Shown: positions 1 through 7,401 of the stretch, piece after piece | Numbering within the stretch: the stretch's first letter is position 1 | How the letters are laid out: each line of letters opens with the position of its first letter | Source of the DNA: Syntrophus sp. PtaU1.Bin005 | GTDB taxonomy: Bacteria > Desulfobacterota > Syntrophia > Syntrophales > Syntrophaceae | NCBI GenBank assembly: GCA_002067745.1 | Contig: MVRU01000027.1 | Location: forward strand, 1-32,524 | Direction: 5' to 3' | DNA length: 32,524 nucleotides | Made by a program: the position numbers and the translations under genes | The notes under the pieces: model-generated | Told to the model about the DNA's origin: nothing | Seen by the model: only the letters and a program-made list of their open reading frames with translations | Databases searched by the model: none

Positions 1-21
1 CCAAAGTATAAACACTGCTCT

Positions 22-68
22 GGGTGGTCAAAATTCGATTATCACAGGTGGTCAATTTTCGGTTGTCA
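22..68. repeat. Tandem 23-bp imperfect repeats, possible insertion sequence end
   Basis: Two imperfect direct repeats lie at 22-44 and 46-68, sharing the core GGTGGTCAA-n-TTTCG-n-TT-n-TCA and differing at about four of 23 positions, with a 24-bp period. Read on the minus strand the outer edge begins TGACAACCGAAAATTGACCA. Short terminal direct repeats next to a TG...CA edge are known from IS21-type elements, so this could be the end of such an element whose body lies to the left of the window. No transposase is visible here, so the assignment is an inference. Confidence 0.4.
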
Positions 69-162
69 TTACCAGCCTAATTTATGACTCTGCCTTTGCT
101 GACATCTTTGCCTATTTTCCATTTGGCAGAAATGTGGCAGGATCTTGGTAGTGGGTAATTTT

Positions 163-828
163 TTACCAGCCCCACATCATTCCAGGCCCCCGACCTCGCC
201 CGCCCCATGGACCTCCGCCATGCCAACCGCCAACCTGCAAGGCATGCTCGAACATGGCCAGGTGGTAGCGTGTCTGAATCAAAAGATTGTTGAGAATCCC
301 TGCGGTGTTGCGATCTTCGGCGTTCTTGATCAGCCATTCATAACGTGGGATAAGGTCGCGTTCCATTTTCACACAAAGCTGATAGGCCTCCTCAAGGGTC
401 TTCGTGTCCTTCGCCGCCGGTGGCTTCCCATCCGCAGACAGGCCGTAGGCGGTAAAAAGCCGCTCGATGGTCATCACATGGTCCTGCTCCTGCGGAATGA
501 CCATATGGTAAGGCATGTAGGTGTTGTACTTCTCCGCGTCTGTTGCATACTGATCTAAAGAAAGCCTTTCCAGCGCCAGGATCTCACGCAGCTTTCCGAT
601 CCACTCCGTGCTCTTAGGGACCGGCAGCTTTTGAGGCACATAGGAAGACTCCCCATAACCCATCATCCCACCCCGTCCCATTCCCCAACCACGCCCCATC
701 CTCGGTCCACTGGAATAGTAATCGTCATCGTATCCTGGGCCATAATCGTAGCGAGATTGGGATATTGCCGGTAGAGCCATAAGCAAAACAACAAGAACGA
801 CACCAATAAAAAGTATTTTCCGTTTCAT
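163..828 (-). CDS. Secreted ferritin-like (DUF2202-related) protein
   Basis: This 221-residue protein starts with a clear signal peptide (MKRK then a hydrophobic run to about residue 23). The mature part opens with a Tyr/Asp/Gly-rich stretch (residues 26-60), has a helical core at about 75-200, and ends in a Gly/Trp/Arg-rich tail (200-221). The core has the layout of ferritin-like four-helix proteins of the DUF2202 type: Glu in LALERL (about 87), an E-x2-H pair in QEQDHV (114-117), Glu in KMERDL, and H-x4-E-H near 189-195. These are candidate di-metal ligands, but no reaction can be assigned. The start is supported by a strong AAAGGAGG five bases before the ATG. It lies 42 bp downstream of the SHOCT gene on the same strand and may be cotranscribed. 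The Gly-rich ends are unusual for an enzyme and suggest surface or metal association. Confidence 0.7.
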   Translation of the reverse strand: MKRKILFIGVVLVVLLMALPAISQSRYDYGPGYDDDYYSSGPRMGRGWGMGRGGMMGYGESSYVPQKLPVPKSTEWIGKLREILALERLSLDQYATDAEKYNTYMPYHMVIPQEQDHVMTIERLFTAYGLSADGKPPAAKDTKTLEEAYQLCVKMERDLIPRYEWLIKNAEDRNTAGILNNLLIQTRYHLAMFEHALQVGGWHGGGPWGGRGRGPGMMWGW

Positions 829-870
829 ATTTTCCTCCTTTATTATTGATTTTCCGGTCTTTCATGTTGA

Positions 871-1059
871 CTACTCTGAAAGTTCCCGCTTCATCCGGTC
901 AAAATCTTCCTTGGTCAGTTCACCCTTAGCGTAGCGCTTCTTCAGAATGTCCAAAGGAGTCTCCCTTGACACTCCAGCCCCCCTTTTTAACCTGGCATTC
1001 TGAATCACAAAGTAGACAAGGATGCCTATTACAAGGAGAAAAAAGATCCACGTAAACAT
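871..1059 (-). CDS. Small membrane-anchored SHOCT-domain protein
   Basis: This 62-residue protein has an N-terminal transmembrane helix (about residues 2-20, FTWIFFLLVIGILVYFVI) and a C-terminal SHOCT motif (about 34-62) with the typical pattern LDILKKRYAKGELTKEDFDR. SHOCT domains are short oligomerisation or assembly modules often found at protein C-termini; the function of this stand-alone form is unknown. The ATG has GGAG four bases upstream. Its start lies just beyond the point where the superoxide reductase-like homology of the overlapping upstream fragment ends, so the two appear to have been joined by a rearrangement. It is followed by the ferritin-like gene on the same strand. Confidence 0.75.
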   Translation of the reverse strand: MFTWIFFLLVIGILVYFVIQNARLKRGAGVSRETPLDILKKRYAKGELTKEDFDRMKRELSE

Positions 1060-1249
1060 AACTCCATTGAAGCTCTACCCATTGAAACCAGTGATCCCTC
1101 TCGGTTGGATGTTTGCCCCCGCCGGCAACGATCTTCACTTTATGCTTATTGTCCCCCAGATCTTCAATTGTTATGATCGGAAGATGCTTCTCATTTGTCG
1201 AAGCTTCATTTGAATTTTCCGCCGTGTTGATTTGATCATACAGGCTCAT
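926..1249 (-). pseudogene. Truncated superoxide reductase (neelaredoxin-like) fragment
   Basis: The first 60 or so residues of this 107-residue frame resemble the N-terminal half of class II superoxide reductases: EKHLPII followed by GGGKHPTERDHWFQWVEL, matching the family pattern E-K-H-x-P-x-I and H-P-x-T-x2-H. His22, His47 and His53 correspond to three of the iron-binding histidines. The frame then departs from the family at about position 1070 and runs on as an out-of-frame shadow of the SHOCT gene, so the C-terminal Cys and His iron ligands are missing. A ribosome binding site (GGAGAAGAAAA before the ATG at 1249) is intact, so a product may be made. Without the Cys ligand it should not be an active reductase. 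A functional 107-residue protein cannot be excluded. Confidence 0.6.
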
Positions 1250-1359
1250 TTTTTCTTCTCCACATTTAATCGTCTTATTTTCCCGATATCTTTTTGATCA
1301 TTAATTTTTTTATTTATTCCTGAACAAGATTGGATCTGCATGGATTTCAGATTACAACT

Positions 1360-2310
1360 TTATAATTTCAATCCCTTGATAATCTCTTTCAGCGTTGTTG
1401 CCGAGTGTCTGAGCTGCTGTTGCTCATAATCAGATAAATCTGGGCCAAGAACATTACTGACACCCTTGTGATTAATAATGGATGGCAACCCGAAACACAC
1501 ATCGTTGATCCCATAGTAGTCTTGTACGAGACTAGAGATTGGAAGAATAGAGTTCTCATCACGCAGGATCGCTTCGACGATGCGCACTAAAGCCAGTGCG
1601 ATGGCATAGTAGGTTGCCCCTTTTGCCTCAATAATCCTGTAGGCGGCGTTTTTGACCCCTTCGAAGATTTTGTCCAGTTCACCTATCCCTGCACAAGGTC
1701 TTTTACATAATGAACAATACCGAGAGAAAGGAATACTTCCTACATTGGCATGGCTCCATACGGGCAGTTCCGTGTCGCCATGCTCGCCGATGATGTATGC
1801 ATGGATGTTTCTTGGATCAATGTTGCAATGTTTGCTGATCAAGTAACGGAATCTCGAACTGTCCAGGACTGTCCCTGAACCCATGACCCTTTCCGTCGGG
1901 AAGGCAGTGATCTTGATCGTTGCGTAAGTCAACACATCCATGGGATTCGAAACGATAAGCAGTATAGCGCTGCTATTATGCTTTATAATCTGGGGAATTA
2001 TCTTTTTGAAAATCTCTACATTCCTACCTGCCAGATCCAATCTCGTTTCTCCTGGCGCTTGTCTTGCTCCGGCAGTAATGACAATCACATCGGCCCCAAA
2101 GCAGTCCTCGTATCCTCCGGCATAAACCTGAACCGGTTTTCCAAAACTGACGCCATGATTGAGATCCATACTTTCCCCTATGGCTCGGGTCTTGTTACTG
2201 TCAATAAGGACAATCTCCCGTGACAGGCCACTGATCATCAAGGCAAAGGCAAAGGAACTCCCAACATTACCGGCGCCAACGATAGCTATTTTTGATCTTG
2301 TGATTTGCAT
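1360..2310 (-). CDS. ldh: L-lactate dehydrogenase
   Basis: This 316-residue protein belongs to the NAD-dependent lactate/malate dehydrogenase family and has normal length. It shows the Rossmann motif GAGNVGSS (residues 12-19), an Asp (IVLIDS) for NAD ribose, the mobile loop GARQAPGETRLDL and the active-site motif IGEHGDTELPVWS with the catalytic His. Gln in the loop (GARQ) points to lactate rather than malate as substrate. It would interconvert pyruvate and L-lactate with NADH in the cytosol. A Cys cluster (CSLCKRPC) precedes the last third; related loops occur in some anaerobe enzymes. AAGGA lies about nine bases before the ATG. It stands alone between the superoxide reductase fragment and a transposase remnant, and looks more AT-rich than the flagellar region, which suggests horizontal gain. 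Confidence 0.9.
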   Translation of the reverse strand: MQITRSKIAIVGAGNVGSSFAFALMISGLSREIVLIDSNKTRAIGESMDLNHGVSFGKPVQVYAGGYEDCFGADVIVITAGARQAPGETRLDLAGRNVEIFKKIIPQIIKHNSSAILLIVSNPMDVLTYATIKITAFPTERVMGSGTVLDSSRFRYLISKHCNIDPRNIHAYIIGEHGDTELPVWSHANVGSIPFSRYCSLCKRPCAGIGELDKIFEGVKNAAYRIIEAKGATYYAIALALVRIVEAILRDENSILPISSLVQDYYGINDVCFGLPSIINHKGVSNVLGPDLSDYEQQQLRHSATTLKEIIKGLKL

Positions 2311-2630
2311 ATTTCAAATTCCTTAATGGATTACTCAGAAGGAACTTCATCTCTTCTAGATGTAACGCTCTCAAAGATTCAAACAAGATTGGAAGAGTAG
2401 ATGAAAAAATATGCGACTATTTGTGAAATATTCGGACTATAAGCTGAAGAGACTAAAAAACTTATTTACTTTAACTCAAACAATACTGCAATTCTCTACT
2501 GAATTACTACGGAATTAGTACCAGCAAAAAGCTGCAATGAAAATTGAAGAGAGTTCATATTCATATAGACTGAGATTTTGTCAAATGTTGTGGATAGCGT
2601 CTTTTTCCAGCGTATCCTTCCCAACCAAAA
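2311..2630. other. AT-rich intergenic stretch without a gene
   Basis: No convincing coding frame is seen on either strand. The DNA is visibly more AT-rich than the rest of the window. It probably contains the ldh promoter (reading left) and the flank of the transposase remnant. The segment around 2571-2600 (GAGATTTTGTCAAATGTTGT and following bases) could be the terminal repeat of the lost insertion sequence, because it lies just past the transposase stop codon; the partner repeat is not visible. Confidence 0.4.
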
Positions 2631-2800
2631 TTAAGCCGCTTCTTGCATAATAAGGCCGTCAACAAATCGGATTCCTTCAACGACCTTGCCGATGAGTTGA
2701 TGCCCCATGATCCTCTGCCAGGTTTTTTCCGCTTCTCTTGCCAGTTTGAAAACCATGGTCAACGTTGCCAATCTTGAGCCGCAGCCTTTTGACCCTGTCA
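2631..2800 (-). pseudogene. C-terminal remnant of a mutator/IS256-type transposase
   Basis: The minus strand encodes an open stretch of roughly 55 codons ending at the TAA at 2631. It includes LTMVFKLAREAEKTWQR, then MGHQLIGKVVEGIRFVDG, with no start codon of its own supported by a ribosome binding site. The pattern (MVFKL, AEKxWxxL/I-x-GxxL, V-x-EG-x-x-F-x-DG) is that of the extreme C-terminus of IS256/mutator transposases. The N-terminal catalytic part would have to lie to the right, where hipBA now sits, so the gene is truncated. Family assignment rests on pattern memory and would need a protein search. Confidence 0.5.
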
Positions 2801-2990
2801 CAGGGGTGGATTTTCAAGTGGACATCCGGACTTATGTTTCCTTCATGCCTTTATTTGAGACGTAAATCAACTTGGGTCTTACGGATGATACTCCTTCCAG
2901 CAACTTTCTTGATCTGAGCAAGAAAGGTTGTCTTTTGTATTCCCGTCCGGTAATGATTGGGGGCATGAAACACATGCATCCTTCTTATGA

Positions 2991-3004
2991 TTCCCTATCG
3001 GGAA
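2991..3004. promoter_or_regulatory. Palindrome O1, putative HipB operator
   Basis: TTCCC-TATC-GGGAA is a perfect 5-bp inverted repeat with a 4-base centre. An identical-arm copy lies 50 bp downstream (start to start). It sits just upstream of the -35 element of the likely hipBA promoter. HipB proteins are dimeric HTH repressors that bind short palindromes in their own promoter, so this is a good candidate operator; binding is inferred. Confidence 0.6.
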
Positions 3005-3012
3005 TATATTTC

Positions 3013-3041
3013 TTGACGATTCCTTCCTGAACGATTATTGT
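3013..3041 (+). promoter_or_regulatory. Putative sigma-70 promoter of hipBA
   Basis: TTGACG at 3013-3018 (5 of 6 to consensus) and TATTGT at 3036-3041 (4 of 6) are separated by 17 bp. Transcription would begin near 3047, inside operator O2. The promoter lies between the two palindromes, which is the arrangement expected for autorepression by HipB. Confidence 0.5.
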
Positions 3042-3054
3042 TCCCGAAAGGGAA
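3041..3054. promoter_or_regulatory. Palindrome O2, putative HipB operator
   Basis: TTCCC-GAAA-GGGAA has the same arms and spacing as O1. It overlaps the end of the -10 element and the expected transcription start, so a bound repressor would block RNA polymerase directly. The start-to-start distance of 50 bp from O1 is close to five helical turns, putting both sites on the same DNA face. Confidence 0.6.
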
Positions 3055-3071
3055 TTATGGAGGAAAGAAAT

Positions 3072-3302
3072 GTGAAACACAAAGCAACGACAGTGGCGGA
3101 TATTGGCACAGCTGTCAGAGAAAAACGCAGGGAAGACGATTTGACACTGGCCGATGCAGCAGCTTTATGCGGTGTCGGGTACCGGTTCATGTCCGATTTG
3201 GAAAACGGCAAAGCGACGGCGCAGCTTGGGAAAGTCCTGCAGGTTCTGACGGCGCTGGGGCTCGATGTTTACATCGAAGCAAGGAATTGGCCGAATGAGT
3301 AA
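3072..3302 (+). CDS. hipB: HipB-like HTH antitoxin and autorepressor
   Basis: This short XRE-type helix-turn-helix protein has the pattern IGTAVREKRREDDLTLADAA followed by FMSDLENGKATAQLGKVLQV, typical of HipB. It ends in LGLDVYIEA, like the beta strand and tail of the HipB dimer. I prefer the GTG at 3072 (76 residues): GGAGGAAAG lies eight bases upstream. The in-frame ATG at 3057 would be only about ten bases from the predicted transcription start and would leave that ribosome binding site inside the gene. The family neutralises the HipA kinase and represses its own operon. The gene overlaps hipA by 8 bp, indicating translational coupling. Confidence 0.8.
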   Translation: MKHKATTVADIGTAVREKRREDDLTLADAAALCGVGYRFMSDLENGKATAQLGKVLQVLTALGLDVYIEARNWPNE

Positions 3303-4545
3303 AGTGGTCGGCATGGATAACCCTGGCCTGGATGTCTATCTCTGGGATCAAAAAGTCGGACGGCTCTGGCTGGATGATAAAAGACGCTTTGTGTTTCAAT
3401 ATGACACGGAATGGATACATCAGAAGGGTTCCATTCCCTTGTCGCTGCACCTTCCTTTGAGAGAGGAGACATACCCTGATGACGCCGCCCGCCCTTTTTT
3501 TCCCAATCTCCTGCCGGAGGCTGAAGTCAAACGGGCCATTGCCCAACGCTTGAGAATTTCTGAGAGCAATGACTTTGCCTTGTTGAACGGCATCGGCGGG
3601 GAGTGCGCGGGGGCGGTATCCGTAATGCCCGAGGGAATGGCTCCCGCCATGAAACCCGGCTATCGGGAACTCCATGGAGAAGAACTGCACCGGATGATCA
3701 TCGAGCTTCCCCGAAGACCGCTGCTTGCCGGAATCGAAGGAATGCGACTTTCGCTGGCCGGCGCGCAGAACAAGTTGCCTGTTTCCATGGAAGACTGCCG
3801 CATCTTCATCGCCACGGGAAATGCGCCCAGCAGCCATATCATGAAACCGCCGATCAGGGATCTGGAGGATACGGTTGGGAATGAAGCCTTCTGCATGATG
3901 CTCGCACACAAAATGGGATTGTCGGTTCCGCCGGTTACAATCCGCCGGGGTCTTGATCGGATTTTCATCATCGCGCGCTATGACCGCAGCAAAGACACGG
4001 ATGGCCGCATCGTGCGTCTGCACCAGGAAGACTTCTGCCAGGCCCTGGGATTTCTCCCCGAACAGAAATACGAAAGTGAAGGCGGCCCGTCTTTAAAACA
4101 GTGTTTTACCTTACTGCACGAAAAAAGTATCCGTCCCGCCGCCGATCGAATGGCCCTTTTGCGGTGGACGATCTTCAATGTCCTGATCGGCAATGCCGAC
4201 GCTCATGCTAAGAATCTGGCCATGCTTTTTACGGACCGGGGGCCGCGACTCGCGCCTTTTTACGATCTGATCTGCACGCAGGTCTATCCTGATTTGATGG
4301 ACAAACAGGCCATGAGGATAGGTGGTGAGAACAGACCGTTCTGGATGATGAGGAAACACTGGGAACGATTCAGCGAATCAATCGGGATCAAGCCGAATCT
4401 TGTTTTGAAAACATTAAAGGAAATGTCCGCCGCCGTCCCCGCGGCGGCGCAAACGCTGTCAAGCGAGTTCAATCAAATAGACGGGACGTCCACAGTCATC
4501 GAGAAGATACTGGCTGTCATCGAGAAGAGGGCAGAGTCTGCCTGA
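3295..4545 (+). CDS. hipA: HipA-like serine/threonine kinase toxin
   Basis: This 416-residue protein has the full HipA layout: an N-terminal couple-HipA domain (about 8-110) and a C-terminal kinase domain (about 150-385). Visible motifs are RLSLAGAQNKLPV (151-163, nucleotide loop), HIMKPP (181-186, Lys for ATP), the adenine-region FIIARYDR (224-231), the catalytic loop GNADAHAKN (299-307, Asp302) and the metal-binding Asp324 in APFYDL. Known HipA phosphorylates glutamyl-tRNA synthetase and induces dormancy; related kinases target other tRNA synthetases, so the target here is open. The ATG at 3295 lies inside the end of hipB (8-bp overlap), and I chose it over a longer frame because it keeps the usual N-terminus. 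All catalytic residues appear intact. Confidence 0.88.
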   Translation: MSKVVGMDNPGLDVYLWDQKVGRLWLDDKRRFVFQYDTEWIHQKGSIPLSLHLPLREETYPDDAARPFFPNLLPEAEVKRAIAQRLRISESNDFALLNGIGGECAGAVSVMPEGMAPAMKPGYRELHGEELHRMIIELPRRPLLAGIEGMRLSLAGAQNKLPVSMEDCRIFIATGNAPSSHIMKPPIRDLEDTVGNEAFCMMLAHKMGLSVPPVTIRRGLDRIFIIARYDRSKDTDGRIVRLHQEDFCQALGFLPEQKYESEGGPSLKQCFTLLHEKSIRPAADRMALLRWTIFNVLIGNADAHAKNLAMLFTDRGPRLAPFYDLICTQVYPDLMDKQAMRIGGENRPFWMMRKHWERFSESIGIKPNLVLKTLKEMSAAVPAAAQTLSSEFNQIDGTSTVIEKILAVIEKRAESA

Positions 4546-4587
4546 GGTGTTGAAGGCAGGGCCTTGACCCCTTCCCATCTTACCCCT

Positions 4588-7401
4588 CTACGAAAAGGAG
4601 CGGAGTAATATCTGAAGATTGCTCTTTTTGTTCTTCAATCCAAGCTTCTTCCTGATGTTTTCCCGATGGAAATCAATCGCGCGCTTTTTCGCATCCAGGA
4701 TTTCCGCGATCTCCTTGGTTGTCTTGCCGTCCTTTATCAGAGTGGCGATCTGAATTTCCCTTTTCGTAAGATTCAAATATTTTGAGGTCAACTTCTTGAC
4801 AAAAGGTGATGCTATCTCGTCCAGACGACTTTCCGCTATCTGGACGAACCCCTTCTGGACTTCATCCAACGGCGTCTTTTTGAGCTGTTCCAGATAGGGT
4901 AGAACCTGCTCCCGGATGTTGGTAGTCACTCGTTCCTTGAGTTCCTCTGTATCCTTTTCGATGGTGTTCAGCAGAACGTTCAAGGTCGTATTGACCTCCT
5001 GAAGATTCTGCGCCTTGAGCCTCAACTCTTTCTCCCGTTCCAGCAACGCCTCTTCGGCATATTTTCGTTCCGAATTGTCGAACAAAGATCCCCGGCTCAT
5101 CAGATAACGGCCATTTTCATCCGATACCACTGTTGCGTTGATGAGGACGGGCAATCGGCTGCCATCCTTTCGAATAACGGTGTACGCATGGTCACGCGCC
5201 CAGCCCCGTTTTTTGAAGTCAGAAAATTTCGTCATGAACAGCGCCTTCTCTTCAGCCGGCAGCAGATCGGAAAATTTCATCTTTCCGACCACTTCTTCGC
5301 GGGAATATCCAAGCCAAGAAAGTTCCGTCCTGTTGATGCGGAGATAGGTTCCATCCTCTGCGAGGGAATGGTAGCCGCAGGGTGCATTCTCGTAGAGGTC
5401 GGTGATTTCTTCTGTGTAGTTCTTCAGTTTTTCCTCCACCTTTTTCTTTTCGGTAATATCCTCCGCGATTCCCTCCAGGTAGGCTATCGTGCCGTCTGGG
5501 TTGAGCATCCGCCGGATCGCCATTTTTCCGATCATCATGCTTCCATCCTTGCGAATGTGGGGAATTTCTCCATAAAACCATTCACGTTGCTCCAGTGTGG
5601 AAAGAATCAGTGCCCGGTTTTCGATGGTTGTGTGGAGATCTGTGGCCGTGTTGACAACGGACGAAATCACTTCCTCCGGGGATTCATACCCGAGCATTTC
5701 GGCAAACGCCTTGTTGCACCGAAGAAAGCCGCCTTCAGGAGAGGTCTGAAACATGCCGATCGAAGCGTTCTCGAACAGATTCCGGTACAAGGCTTCACTG
5801 TTCATGAGGGCCCTTTCCACGTTCTTGAGGCGGGTGATGTCCAGAAGAGACACCACGCTTTTGAGGGTTCCCGGTATCATGGCAACCGTCACAGCAACAT
5901 CCCGAAGTGAACCGAATCGGTCAATCACTTTCATTTCATAGTTCTTGGGGGCCGCTTCCGGATTCACCCTTCTCAGGCGATGATATTCCATCAGCTGTTC
6001 AATATCCTCCTGCAGCTTGAAATCCTTCCAGCTTTTCTTTCCTTCCAGCTCATCTCTCGTGTAATGAAACAAGCGCTCAACCTCCTTGTTCGCCAGGGAT
6101 ATGATCGTATCGTCCTCGACGATCAGGGTGGCTGTCCCCGTGTTTTCAAAAATGGTGTGGTATTTATTTTCCGATTCGCACAAAATTTCCTCAACCCGCT
6201 TGCGCTCTGCGATTTCCAAATTCAATTGCCGGTTTCTTTCTTCAAGCTGGGAGGTGCGCTCTTTAACCAACGCCTCCAGGTGGCTGCCGTACTGCTTCAG
6301 CGTCTCCTCGGCAGTTTTGCGCTCGGTAACATCTTCGGCAAACCCCTCGTAATAACGGATTTTCCCCTCCGCGGTGCGAACGGTTCGACCTCGCAGGTGT
6401 ATCCAGCACAGGCTGCCATCCCTCCGGCGCATTTGCGTTTCAACGCTTGCATTGTTCTGCTGATCCAGGAGCGAAACAAATTCCGTGCGGCCTTCAGGGT
6501 CGGCGTAGAGCTGCTTGCCTGCATCGGTCACCCTGCTCATCAATTCCGACGGCGAATCATAGCCGAAGATCCTGGCCATCGCCGGGTTGGCTTCAAGAAA
6601 TCGGCCTTCAGGGGATGTACGGTACATTCCTTCAATGGCGTTTTCAAAAATCCCCCGGTATTTTTCCTCTGCCGCCCTGAGAGAATCCACCAGGGTATTC
6701 CGATCCGCCGCCAGCCGCTTCAGGTTCATATTATTGAAGCTGAGCTGGGAAAACATCCGGGCAAGCTTCATGAGAAACGCCATTTCGGCATCCACGGATT
6801 TTCTGCTGAATCGTGGAGCCGCTTCCAGTGCCGCAAGATACTCTTCTTCAGGAAACCCGTATTTCCTGGCCTGCAACCGGAACAGTTCCTCATCGGGGGG
6901 GGTATCATCGAAGAAGAATTGCCCGGAAATGATGTTGGCCATGTGCCTGCCAGCCACCACGATCGGGGTCGCAATCTCCCACATGTTGTTCTTGCACCTG
7001 TAGAGCCGGTACTTGCCTTCCGGTATGCCGGAGGACAGCTCAATATCACTTTCGATGCAGTTCCTGCAGGTTTCGGGGTGCATCCGATGGAATCTCCGGC
7101 AGATCTCTCCCCATCCCGGGCCGGCCAGCACCCTGCCCTTGAGGTCGACGATCGCCAAGGGGATGCCGGCAAACTTCTGGAAGCTGTCCATCAGGGAATG
7201 AATGCTCGGAACATCGATGACAGAGGAAAGCTCCAAATCGCCCAAAGATCCTTCGAAGCGAAGCATTTCCTTGTCCGGTGAGTCTCCTCTCTGTTCGACG
7301 GGTTTGTCATAGTGACCTCCGGATTCCGATTCCTGAAGGAGTTCAATCATGGTATCCGAATAGTTGACACGCTGTAGTTTGGTTTTGTTCTCGCCTTTCA
7401 T
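4588..7401 (-). CDS. PocR/multi-PAS sensor with LuxR-type HTH (transcription regulator)
   Basis: This is a 937-residue cytosolic one-component regulator. A PocR sensory domain (about 58-230) carries Cys residues in HPETCRNCIESD and YRCKNNMW, which may bind a ligand or metal. Four PAS domains follow, at about 245-370, 415-540, 545-670 and 680-800 (starts such as YRGIFENAIEGMY and YRNLFENASIGMF). After a coiled-coil linker comes a LuxR/GerE helix-turn-helix at about 870-935 (LTKREIQIATLIKDGKTTKE). There is no kinase or receiver domain, so signal and DNA binding are in one chain. I chose the ATG at 7401 because AAAAGGA lies upstream; the longer frame from 7467 has no ribosome binding site. The signal and targets are unknown. 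It stands alone between hipA (convergent) and the ABC exporter operon (same strand, 334 bp away). Confidence 0.85.
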   Translation of the reverse strand: MKGENKTKLQRVNYSDTMIELLQESESGGHYDKPVEQRGDSPDKEMLRFEGSLGDLELSSVIDVPSIHSLMDSFQKFAGIPLAIVDLKGRVLAGPGWGEICRRFHRMHPETCRNCIESDIELSSGIPEGKYRLYRCKNNMWEIATPIVVAGRHMANIISGQFFFDDTPPDEELFRLQARKYGFPEEEYLAALEAAPRFSRKSVDAEMAFLMKLARMFSQLSFNNMNLKRLAADRNTLVDSLRAAEEKYRGIFENAIEGMYRTSPEGRFLEANPAMARIFGYDSPSELMSRVTDAGKQLYADPEGRTEFVSLLDQQNNASVETQMRRRDGSLCWIHLRGRTVRTAEGKIRYYEGFAEDVTERKTAEETLKQYGSHLEALVKERTSQLEERNRQLNLEIAERKRVEEILCESENKYHTIFENTGTATLIVEDDTIISLANKEVERLFHYTRDELEGKKSWKDFKLQEDIEQLMEYHRLRRVNPEAAPKNYEMKVIDRFGSLRDVAVTVAMIPGTLKSVVSLLDITRLKNVERALMNSEALYRNLFENASIGMFQTSPEGGFLRCNKAFAEMLGYESPEEVISSVVNTATDLHTTIENRALILSTLEQREWFYGEIPHIRKDGSMMIGKMAIRRMLNPDGTIAYLEGIAEDITEKKKVEEKLKNYTEEITDLYENAPCGYHSLAEDGTYLRINRTELSWLGYSREEVVGKMKFSDLLPAEEKALFMTKFSDFKKRGWARDHAYTVIRKDGSRLPVLINATVVSDENGRYLMSRGSLFDNSERKYAEEALLEREKELRLKAQNLQEVNTTLNVLLNTIEKDTEELKERVTTNIREQVLPYLEQLKKTPLDEVQKGFVQIAESRLDEIASPFVKKLTSKYLNLTKREIQIATLIKDGKTTKEIAEILDAKKRAIDFHRENIRKKLGLKNKKSNLQILLRSFS

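Noticed and set aside
2851-2979. A 42-codon minus-strand frame starting MHVFHAPNHYRTGIQ next to operator O1
   Set aside because: I do not recognise the protein, and its AAGAAGG abuts the ATG with no spacing. It may be another mobile-element remnant, but support is too thin for a gene call.
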